Part shown: in pieces, positions 1-4,826 of the stretch
Numbering within the stretch: the first letter of the stretch is position 1
How the letters are laid out: each line of letters opens with the position of its first letter
NCBI GenBank assembly: GCA_025464795.1
Contig: JAODNB010000013.1
Coordinates: 1-5,248 of the forward strand
Source of the DNA: Frankiales bacterium
GTDB lineage: Bacteria > Actinomycetota > Actinomycetes > Mycobacteriales > SCTD01
Length of the DNA: 5,248 bases
Reading direction: 5' to 3'
The notes under the pieces: generated by a model
The model's database searches: none
What the model saw: only the letters and a program-made list of their open reading frames with translations
Told to the model about the DNA's origin: nothing
Made by a program: the position numbers and the translations under genes

Positions 1-151
1 CGAAGTTCTCGATCCCGCTGGCGTAGCCGTGGATGAGCTGCAGCAGGTGCAGCTCCATCAGCTGGGTCTGGGCGTGCAGCAGCTGGATCTGGCCGGTCGC
101 CGCGAACAGCGCGTTCTTGCCCTCCAGCGCCCGCAACCCCTCATTCCTCAC
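1..151 (-). CDS. DUF222/13E12 repeat family HNH endonuclease-like protein, N-terminal fragment
   Basis: Fifty codons read leftward from a GTG at 151-149 and continue off the window edge. The visible peptide begins VRNEGLRALEGKNALFAATG and continues as a leucine- and glutamine-rich helix (residues 21-40) to HGYASGIENF. This is how DUF222 (13E12 repeat) proteins typically begin; family members usually carry a C-terminal HNH nuclease domain, which is outside the window and therefore not verified. The GTG was chosen because it opens the frame with family-like sequence and lies 6 nt after a -10 hexamer, which fits a leaderless message. A nearby ATG on the same strand is out of frame. These genes are often multicopy in actinobacterial genomes and several mycobacterial copies are LexA-controlled; the box just upstream fits that. 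The molecular role of the family is poorly defined. Confidence 0.8.
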   Translation of the reverse strand, partial: MRNEGLRALEGKNALFAATGQIQLLHAQTQLMELHLLQLIHGYASGIENF

Positions 152-157
152 CCCTCT

Positions 158-163
158 ATAGTA
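158..163 (-). promoter_or_regulatory. Probable -10 element of the DUF222 gene (leaderless)
   Basis: The minus strand reads TACTAT, which fits the actinobacterial TANNNT -10 pattern. Six bases separate it from the GTG at 151, so transcription would begin at or next to the start codon and give a leaderless mRNA. No convincing -35 hexamer is seen about 17 bases upstream. Five of the six bases lie within the LexA-like box. Confidence 0.5.
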
Positions 164-174
164 CACATGTTCGA
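159..174 (-). promoter_or_regulatory. Degenerate LexA (SOS) box upstream of the DUF222 gene
   Basis: Read on the minus strand the 16 bases are TCGAACATGTGTACTA. The mycobacterial/actinobacterial SOS box consensus is TCGAAC-N4-GTTCGA. The left half matches 6 of 6 and the right half (GTACTA) 4 of 6. It sits 7 nt before the GTG start and covers most of the putative -10 hexamer, an ideal place for a repressor. Known 13E12 genes of mycobacteria carry such boxes. Actual LexA binding with two mismatches is inferred. Confidence 0.6.
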
Positions 175-232
175 GACTAGGTAACCCCGATATGCACATC
201 GAGAAACCAGAATGATCAGATGCCTCAGCGGG

Positions 233-694
233 CTAGCGCCAGTGCTGGAGGGTGGCCTCTTGCGCTCCCCAGCTTTCGAGGTGGAACACCGCCGCACCCG
301 ACGTGCGCATCCCGGTGTTCGTCTTGTCGCGTGCGCCGTCGGCGTCGTCGAGAGCCCACGCCAGCTGCTCCACGCCGGGGTTGTGCCCGAGCAGCACCAG
401 CACCTGCACGAACGGGGCGGTCTCGGCGATCACCGCGCGCAGGTCGTCCACGGAGGCCTCGTACAGCCGGTCGTCGAAGACGGGCGGCACCGAACCGACA
501 GAGCAGCACTCCCAGGTCTCGCGAGTGCGCAGGGCAGTGGACACCACCACCCGATCAGGCGCGATCCCTCGCGCGGTCAGCCACTCGCGCAGCTGGGCAG
601 CGTCCGCGCGACCCCTGGGCGCGAGCTGTCGCGCGTGGTCGTCGTCGCGGTGAGCTTCCGCCTTGGAATGGCGGATGAGCACGAGGGTCGGCAT
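233..694 (-). CDS. SixA-like histidine phosphatase family protein
   Basis: A 153-aa protein of the histidine phosphatase (phosphoglycerate mutase-like) superfamily, close in size and layout to SixA phosphohistidine phosphatases. The catalytic motif is at the N terminus (LIRHSKAE, R8 and H9, the phospho-accepting histidine). The second arginine is in STALRTRET (R56), the acid is probably E79 in RLYEAS, and the second catalytic histidine is H104 in LLGHNPGVE. All core residues are present, so it should be an active cytoplasmic phosphatase. SixA enzymes remove phosphate from histidine on signalling or PTS-type proteins; the substrate here is unknown. The ATG at 694 was preferred over an in-frame start at 751 because the family begins directly before the RH motif and the longer form would overlap the divergent VOC gene. 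It is transcribed away from the VOC operon. Confidence 0.88.
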   Translation of the reverse strand: MPTLVLIRHSKAEAHRDDDHARQLAPRGRADAAQLREWLTARGIAPDRVVVSTALRTRETWECCSVGSVPPVFDDRLYEASVDDLRAVIAETAPFVQVLVLLGHNPGVEQLAWALDDADGARDKTNTGMRTSGAAVFHLESWGAQEATLQHWR

Positions 695-702
695 GCCTGC
701 AG

Positions 703-708
703 ACACTA
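703..708 (-). promoter_or_regulatory. Candidate -10 element for the histidine phosphatase gene
   Basis: The minus strand reads TAGTGT, a TANNNT match, followed by 8 bases and then the ATG at 694. This spacing would give a nearly leaderless transcript. No -35 match is evident. Its TA overlaps the TA of the opposing candidate at 707-712. Confidence 0.35.
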
Positions 709-712
709 GGGT
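707..712 (+). promoter_or_regulatory. Candidate -10 element for the VOC-FGE operon
   Basis: TAGGGT matches TANNNT and is followed by 7 bases and then the GTG at 720, again the geometry of a leaderless actinobacterial promoter. The start has only a weak GGG upstream instead of a proper Shine-Dalgarno sequence, which fits leaderless translation. No -35 match is evident. Confidence 0.38.
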
Positions 713-719
713 CCGGGAC

Positions 720-1166
720 GTGAGCACCCCGTGGAGCATGACGATCGACACTCGCGACGCGAGCGGTCAGGTGACGTTCTGGTGCCTCGCTCTCGGCTAC
801 GAGCCGGAGCCGGCCCCCGCGGGCCATGGGACGTGGCGCGAGTGGTACCTCAGCGTCGGAGTGCCCGAGGAGGAGCTGGAGGAGGGCGACTGCTGCGACC
901 GCATCCGGGACCCGGAAGGGCGCAGGCCGGGCATCTGGTTCCAGCCGGTCCCGGAGGAGAAGGAGCTCAAGAACCGCATCCACCTGGATCTGCGGGTCGG
1001 CGGAGGGCGCGAGGTGCCGCTCGAGGACCGGATCCCGCTCGTCGACGCCAAGGTCGCCGAGCTGATCGCCGCTGGTGCGAGCCAGCTGCGCGGGCTCTCC
1101 GGCATGGCGGGCCACTACGCCTTCGTCCTGCAGGACCCCGAGGGCAACGAGTTCTGCGTGACATGA
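720..1166 (+). CDS. VOC (glyoxalase-like) domain protein
   Basis: A 148-aa protein of the vicinal oxygen chelate superfamily, Glyoxalase_6-like type common in actinobacteria. The N-terminal strand and helix read TPWSMTID...VTFWCLALGYE (residues 3-27), the second module starts at NRIHLDL (residues 85-91, with H88 and D90 as likely metal-site residues), and it ends with the typical DPEGNEFCV (139-147, E144). Two babaB-like halves are present at normal length. VOC proteins include metal-dependent isomerases, dioxygenases, lyases and antibiotic-binding proteins; this subgroup has no settled substrate. The GTG at 720 was chosen over an ATG at 738 because family members carry a few residues before WSxTID and because the -10 candidate fits it. 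It is the first gene of the operon, and its TGA overlaps the FGE start in an ATGA. Confidence 0.85.
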   Translation: MSTPWSMTIDTRDASGQVTFWCLALGYEPEPAPAGHGTWREWYLSVGVPEEELEEGDCCDRIRDPEGRRPGIWFQPVPEEKELKNRIHLDLRVGGGREVPLEDRIPLVDAKVAELIAAGASQLRGLSGMAGHYAFVLQDPEGNEFCVT

Positions 1167-1960
1167 GCTGCTGCACTCCCTCGGAGGACCGAGGCGCCGG
1201 GCGCCGTACCGCGACAAGCCGCGGGACGGACCAGGCGACGCAGGTCCAGCTTGCCGGCGGCTCCTTCGTCATGGGAGCCGATGACTCCTACCCGGAGGAG
1301 GCGCCAGCCCGACCCGCGCACGTCGACCCGTTCGTCCTCGACGCGTGCGCCGTGAGCAACGCCCGGTTCGCCGCCTTCGTCGAGGCGACCGGTTACGTCA
1401 CCGATGCGGAGCGGTTCGGCTGGTCGTTCGTCTTCGCAGGCCTGCTGCCCCAGGACTTCCCCGAGACCCGGGCGGTGCTCGACGCGCCCTGGTGGCGCCA
1501 GGTCGAGGGTGCCGACTGGAAGCACCCGTACGGGCCCGCCTCTGGCGCCCTCCACGATCATCCGGCCGTCCACATCAGTGCGAACGATGCGATGACGTTC
1601 GCCGAGTGGGCCGGCGAGCGTCTGCCCACGGAGGCCGAGTGGGAGTACGCCGCGCGAGCCGGCTCGACGACGGTCTTCCCCTGGGGTGATGACCTCGACG
1701 ACACCCTCATCAACGTCTGGCACGGCGCGTTCCCCACGGCGCCGACAACGGGCACCTGCGCGGTCGACGCCTACGCGCCCAACGCCTTCGGCCTGCACAA
1801 CCTGCTCGGGAACGTGTGGGAGTGGACGCACGACGGGATCCTGAAGGGCGGCTCCTACCTCTGCCACGACTCCTACTGCCGGCGCTACCGGCCCGCGGCT
1901 CGGAGCTTCGCCGCCCCTGACAGCTCGCTGGGCAACACCGGCTTCCGGTGCGCCCTGTAG
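1163..1960 (+). CDS. Formylglycine-generating enzyme (SUMF1-type), compact form
   Basis: A 265-aa FGE-sulfatase domain protein. FGEs use O2 and a Cu(I)-binding cysteine pair to oxidise the Cys of a CxPxR motif, classically in sulfatases, to formylglycine. Family landmarks in order: LAGGSFVMG (30-38), EEAPARP (45-51), VSNARFAAFVEATGYVTDAERFG (64-86), PWW (109-111), RLPTEAEWEYAARAG (153-167), FPWG (172-175), GNVWEW (216-221), GGSYLCHDSYC (229-239) and APDSS...GFRCA (251-264). C234 and C239 correspond to human Cys336 and Cys341, so this is a true FGE and not merely a SUMF1-fold relative. Oddities: the N terminus is SCCTPSE; the DGF stretch of calcium site 1 is missing (near 190-198); about 25 residues usual between WEW and KGGSY are missing (224-228); and HVSWNDA of classical FGEs is HISANDA (137-143). 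No signal peptide is seen. The ATG overlaps the VOC stop codon. No sulfatase is encoded in the window. Confidence 0.92.
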   Translation: MSCCTPSEDRGAGRRTATSRGTDQATQVQLAGGSFVMGADDSYPEEAPARPAHVDPFVLDACAVSNARFAAFVEATGYVTDAERFGWSFVFAGLLPQDFPETRAVLDAPWWRQVEGADWKHPYGPASGALHDHPAVHISANDAMTFAEWAGERLPTEAEWEYAARAGSTTVFPWGDDLDDTLINVWHGAFPTAPTTGTCAVDAYAPNAFGLHNLLGNVWEWTHDGILKGGSYLCHDSYCRRYRPAARSFAAPDSSLGNTGFRCAL

Positions 1961-1965
1961 AAAGG
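1961..1965 (+). promoter_or_regulatory. Ribosome binding site of the PLP-lyase gene
   Basis: AAAGG begins right after the FGE stop codon, with four bases to the ATG at 1970. It supports this start and makes coupling with FGE translation likely. Confidence 0.5.
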
Positions 1966-1969
1966 CGGC

Positions 1970-3217
1970 ATGCAGCTACCGGCTCACGGGCTCCCGACCG
2001 AGGAGCTCCTCGACCAGCTCCGCGCCAACCGGCACGACGACGCCGACTGGCGCAGCGGACGGCTCTTCAGCCTCGTCTACCACCCCGACTCCCCCGAGCT
2101 CGAAGACGTCCTTGCCGCGGTCAGTCGCGAGTACCTCGCCGAGAACGCGCTCAACCCCTTCCGGTTCCCCTCGCTCGCGCGGCTGGAGCAGGAGACGGCC
2201 GACATGGTGGCCGACCTCCTGCACGGCACGGCAGGTCCGGGCGGCCTCACGAGCGGCGGCACCGAGTCGATCCTCGTCGCCGTCTACGTCGCCCGTGCGG
2301 TCGCCCGCGAACGCGGCATCGCCCGAGCCAAGATCGTCACAGGGATCACCGTCCACCCCGCCTTCGCCAAGGCGTGCCACCTGCTCGACGTCGAGCAGGT
2401 CCGGGTGGGCATCGACCCAGTCACGAAGCGGCTCCTGGTCGAGGAGCTCCGCGCAGCGGTTGATGATCGGACGATCCTGCTGGTGGCGTCCGCCCCCAAC
2501 TACCCGTACGGCGTGATCGACCCCGTGACGGAGGTCGCTGCGATCGCCGAGGAGCACGGGATCCTCTGCCACGTCGACGCCTGCCTCGGTGGCCTGCTGC
2601 TGCCGTTCTGGGAGCGCATCGGGGAACCCGTACCGCCGTGGGACTTCCGGGTCTCCGGGGTCACGAGCATCAGCGCTGACATCCACAAGTACGGCTACTC
2701 GTTCAAGGGCGCCTCGGTGCTGATCCACCGCGAGCGCGCCCTGTACGAGAAGCAGTGGTGGTTCGACGACGGCGCCTGGGGCGGCGGCCTGTACGGCTCC
2801 CCCACCCCTGCTGGCACGCGGCCCGCGCCCCCCATAGCCGGGGCGTGGGCGGCCCTGACGTCGCTCGGCGAGGACGGGTACGTCCGTCTTGCCGAGAAGG
2901 TGCGAGACACCAGAAACGCTCTCCTGCAAGGGATCTCGGCCATCGAGGGCTTGCGCGTCACGGTCGATCCCGACCTGTCGGTCTTCGAGGTCGGCAGCGA
3001 CGACGTCGACATGGACGCCGTCGCGGACGCCCTGCAGGAGAAGGGCTGGTACCCCGACCGGCAGCCCGGCGGCCTGCACCTCATGCTGTCTCCGTACCAC
3101 GCCCGCATCACCGACGAGCTGCTGGCCGTCCTGACCGAGGCCGTCGCGCAGGTCCGCGGGGGCCGTACCAGTGACGCCCGACCAGCCACCTACGGAGCCA
3201 CCTTGGAGACCTCGTGA
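1970..3217 (+). CDS. PLP-dependent carbon-carbon lyase/decarboxylase, sphingosine-1-phosphate lyase-like
   Basis: A 415-aa fold-type I PLP enzyme of the group II decarboxylase family. Visible motifs: LNPFRFPSLARLE (61-73), the phosphate-loop TSGGTES (94-100), the ring-stacking histidine region TVHPAFAKA (127-135, H129), HVDACLGG (201-208, with D203 as the PLP-N1 aspartate), and SADIHKYGYSFKG (235-247). K240 is the Schiff-base lysine, and a second lysine (K246) lies six residues later as in sphingosine-1-phosphate lyases (SADTHKYGxxxKG). That motif and the overall order make S1P lyase the closest named relative; tyrosine or glutamate decarboxylases share the fold but less of this signature. 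There is no N-terminal membrane anchor, so it is a soluble cytoplasmic enzyme. The natural substrate is unknown; most actinobacteria make no sphingolipids. Its stop overlaps the next GTG start (GTGA). Confidence 0.85.
   Translation: MQLPAHGLPTEELLDQLRANRHDDADWRSGRLFSLVYHPDSPELEDVLAAVSREYLAENALNPFRFPSLARLEQETADMVADLLHGTAGPGGLTSGGTESILVAVYVARAVARERGIARAKIVTGITVHPAFAKACHLLDVEQVRVGIDPVTKRLLVEELRAAVDDRTILLVASAPNYPYGVIDPVTEVAAIAEEHGILCHVDACLGGLLLPFWERIGEPVPPWDFRVSGVTSISADIHKYGYSFKGASVLIHRERALYEKQWWFDDGAWGGGLYGSPTPAGTRPAPPIAGAWAALTSLGEDGYVRLAEKVRDTRNALLQGISAIEGLRVTVDPDLSVFEVGSDDVDMDAVADALQEKGWYPDRQPGGLHLMLSPYHARITDELLAVLTEAVAQVRGGRTSDARPATYGATLETS
3205..3208 (+). promoter_or_regulatory. Ribosome binding site of the SDR gene
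   Basis: GGAG lies inside the end of the lyase gene, five bases before the GTG at 3214. It supports the GTG as the true start and coupled translation. Confidence 0.55.
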
Positions 3218-4116
3218 ACGTCCTTGTCCTTGGCGGCACCGCGTTCGTCGGCCGCGCCATCGTCGACGACCTGCTCGACCGTGGCCACACCCCGACCCTG
3301 TTCAGCCGCGGCGTCTCGAACCCGTCGCTGTTCCCGGACGTCCCCAGGCTCGTCGGAGACCGCGACACCGGTGACTACGCCTCCCTGAAGGGGTTGACCT
3401 GGGACGCCGTCGTGGACGTCTCCGGATACGTCCCGCGGCACGTCATCCAGGCCGCCGACGCGGTGACCACCAGCAGGTACCTGTTCATCTCCACGGGCTC
3501 GGTCTACGACCGCACACAAGCAGGTGACGGGATGACCGAGGACACTGCCCGCCTGGCGCCGGAACGGGACACCGAGGTCATCGACAACGACACCTACGGC
3601 CCGCTGAAGGTCGCCTGTGAGGACGACGTCCTCAGCCGCTTCGGGGACGCCGCGACGATCGTGCGGCCTGGGATCGTCGCAGGTCCGCACGACCCGACGG
3701 ACCGCTTCACCTACTGGGCCCGGACCGCACCCAAGGGCGGCCGGCTCGAGCTCCCCGGCCGGCCCGATCAGCCCGTTCAGGTCGTGGACTCGCGCGACCT
3801 GGCGAGGCTGGTCGTGCTGCTGCTCGAGCAGGACAAGCCCGGGATCTTCAACGCGGTCGGCCCACAGCCGGCCGTCACGCTGCAGGAGCTGATCAAGGTC
3901 TGTGCCGCCGGGGCCGATCTCGACCTGGTTGTCGTCGACCCGGTCCCCGGCTTCCCGCTGGTGCTCCCCGAGCCCTCCTGGGACGTCATGTTCCGACGCA
4001 GCGCGGCGGCCGCGCTGGCGGTGGGCATGCCGACCACTCCGCTGTCCGTGACCGCGGCTGACACCCGGGCGTGGGACCTCGAGCGCGGCGAGCCACCGAT
4101 CGCGCTGCCCTCGTGA
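3214..4116 (+). CDS. NAD(P)-binding epimerase/dehydratase family protein (extended SDR-like)
   Basis: A 300-aa Rossmann-fold protein. The nucleotide-binding loop is VLGGTAFVGRAI (5-16), a GGTxFxG variant typical of extended/atypical SDRs. The second strand ends LFSRG (29-33), where the basic residue suggests NADP(H) preference. The active-site serine is in ISTGSVYD (S96) and the catalytic YxxxK is YGPLK (Y128, K132), so redox catalysis is plausible. RPGIVAGPHD (151-160) and VQVVDSRDLA (188-197) are standard substrate-domain landmarks of the epimerase family. The substrate cannot be told; members act on nucleotide sugars, flavonoid-like compounds or other carbonyls. Length is normal. Both ends overlap neighbouring genes by 4 nt, which argues for strict co-expression with the PLP lyase and the GNAT gene. 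Confidence 0.87.
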   Translation: MNVLVLGGTAFVGRAIVDDLLDRGHTPTLFSRGVSNPSLFPDVPRLVGDRDTGDYASLKGLTWDAVVDVSGYVPRHVIQAADAVTTSRYLFISTGSVYDRTQAGDGMTEDTARLAPERDTEVIDNDTYGPLKVACEDDVLSRFGDAATIVRPGIVAGPHDPTDRFTYWARTAPKGGRLELPGRPDQPVQVVDSRDLARLVVLLLEQDKPGIFNAVGPQPAVTLQELIKVCAAGADLDLVVVDPVPGFPLVLPEPSWDVMFRRSAAAALAVGMPTTPLSVTAADTRAWDLERGEPPIALPS

Positions 4117-4661
4117 GACTGGTCCTCTACCGGCCGGTGCACGTGGCGGTGGTCCAGAGCTGGCTGGACGACCCGGAGATCCGTGCGAACACCCCGGTGC
4201 CGGAGCCTGCGCCCGCGGACCACGCGGCCAACTGGCTCACGCGCTTCGGCGACGAGGGCGCGTGGGTCGTCCTCGACGGAGACGCGGACGGAGACGCCGC
4301 CGAGGTCGTCGGATGGGCCTGCGCTCCTGTGCTCGACCTCGTTCGTGGTGAGGCTGAGCTCGGCTACCAGGTCGCCCCGACGCACCGCGGCCGCGGCGTC
4401 GCGACGTTCGCGCTGCGCGAGCTGACGGACTGGGCCTTCGCGAAGGGGGTGCACCGGATCCAGCTCCACATCAACAACGCCAACGCAGCCTCCCAGGCTG
4501 TCGCCCGCACCTGCGGCTACTCCTACGAGGGCACCAAGCGCGAGAGCTACCTGAAGCAGGGGCAGCGGGTGGACACCCAGCTGTGGTCGCGTCTGGTGTC
4601 GGACCCCAATCCGATGGAGTCCAGAGCCGCAGACGCGTACGGTCAGGGCATGAAGAGCTGA
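4113..4661 (+). CDS. GNAT N-acetyltransferase, RimJ/RimL-like
   Basis: A 182-aa acetyl-CoA-dependent N-acetyltransferase. The acetyl-CoA pyrophosphate-binding motif A is at YQVAPTHRGRGVATFAL (85-101), the following strand reads VHRIQLHINNAN (113-124), and the C-terminal part has NAASQAVARTCGYSYEGTKR (124-143), the arrangement seen in RimJ/RimL-type enzymes that acetylate protein N termini, amines or antibiotics. The GTG at 4113 was chosen because it overlaps the SDR stop (GTGA) and removes a non-family N-terminal extension. There is no clear ribosome binding site, so translation probably depends on coupling. A small acidic insert (DGDADGDA, 55-62) comes from a 12-bp tandem repeat. The tail after about residue 163 is not part of the fold. 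It closes the five-gene overlapping set. Confidence 0.87.
   Translation: MRLVLYRPVHVAVVQSWLDDPEIRANTPVPEPAPADHAANWLTRFGDEGAWVVLDGDADGDAAEVVGWACAPVLDLVRGEAELGYQVAPTHRGRGVATFALRELTDWAFAKGVHRIQLHINNANAASQAVARTCGYSYEGTKRESYLKQGQRVDTQLWSRLVSDPNPMESRAADAYGQGMKS
4275..4298 (+). repeat. Tandem 12-bp repeat inside the GNAT gene
   Basis: Two adjacent copies of GACGGAGACGCG/C differ only in the last base. They encode Asp-Gly-Asp-Ala twice and keep the frame. It lies in a loop between early strands of the GNAT fold, so copy-number change would be tolerated. Confidence 0.8.
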
Positions 4662-4696
4662 CGAGCACCTGCCGACCCGCCATCCAGTCAGACTCG

Positions 4697-4702
4697 AAGG
4701 AG
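4697..4702 (+). promoter_or_regulatory. Strong Shine-Dalgarno sequence of the small lysine-rich protein gene
   Basis: AAGGAG with a six-base spacer to the ATG at 4709 is the best ribosome binding site of the window. It decides the start codon of this small gene. Confidence 0.75.
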
Positions 4703-4708
4703 ATCCCC

Positions 4709-4810
4709 ATGTCGAAGGACAAGCAGGGCCGCGAGGCCAAGAAGCCGAAGAAGGGCAAGGCCGTCGCGACGGCACCGAAGCCCGTCATCCCGGCGTCTCC
4801 CCGCGCCTGA
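4709..4810 (+). CDS. Small lysine-rich basic protein (33 aa)
   Basis: The predicted peptide starts MSKDKQGREAKKPKKGK and ends with an alanine/proline-rich tail APKPVIPASPRA. About a quarter of its residues are lysine and there are no hydrophobic segments, so it is soluble, strongly basic and probably disordered. It resembles small conserved hypothetical proteins with a KxxKKPKK core that occur in many bacteria, whose function is unknown to me; nucleic-acid binding is a guess from charge only. Support for a real gene is the near-optimal Shine-Dalgarno sequence, the ATG start, and a hairpin terminator shortly after the stop. It lies 47 bases after the GNAT gene with no overlap, so it may be read through from the operon or have its own unseen promoter. 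Confidence 0.72.
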   Translation: MSKDKQGREAKKPKKGKAVATAPKPVIPASPRA

Positions 4811-4826
4811 GCCCCGCGCGTAACGG

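Noticed and set aside
142..144. ATG on the minus strand as start of the DUF222 gene
   Set aside because: It is out of frame with the family-like sequence and opens an Arg/Cys-rich frame without similarity.
695..751. Longer start for the histidine phosphatase (19 more codons)
   Set aside because: It would overlap the divergent VOC start, and family members begin just before the RH motif.
731..1162. Upstream in-frame extension of the FGE by 144 codons
   Set aside because: The extension overlaps the VOC gene and is an Arg/Gly/Pro-rich shadow translation. The ATG at 1163 overlaps the VOC stop and begins a normal FGE.
1115..1867. Minus-strand frame of 250 codons opposite the FGE gene
   Set aside because: No family resemblance; the plus-strand FGE with catalytic cysteines fully explains the region.
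1976..3100. Long open frame (374 codons) on the minus strand opposite the PLP lyase
   Set aside because: Its translation has no recognisable family motif, while the plus frame has a complete set of PLP-enzyme motifs. High-GC codon use leaves such antisense frames open.
4322..4336. CAPVL in the GNAT as a possible formylglycine site
   Set aside because: The core motif needs Arg at the fifth position; here it is Leu, and the segment is a buried GNAT strand.
4638..4643. TACGGT as a -10 for the small lysine-rich gene
   Set aside because: It fits TANNNT but lies inside the GNAT coding end, has no -35 partner and is expected by chance.
3777..4775. Long minus-strand frame (332 codons) opposite the SDR and GNAT genes
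   Set aside because: It spans two well-supported genes and their junction and is rich in Arg, Ser and Pro with no domain-like order; an antisense shadow.
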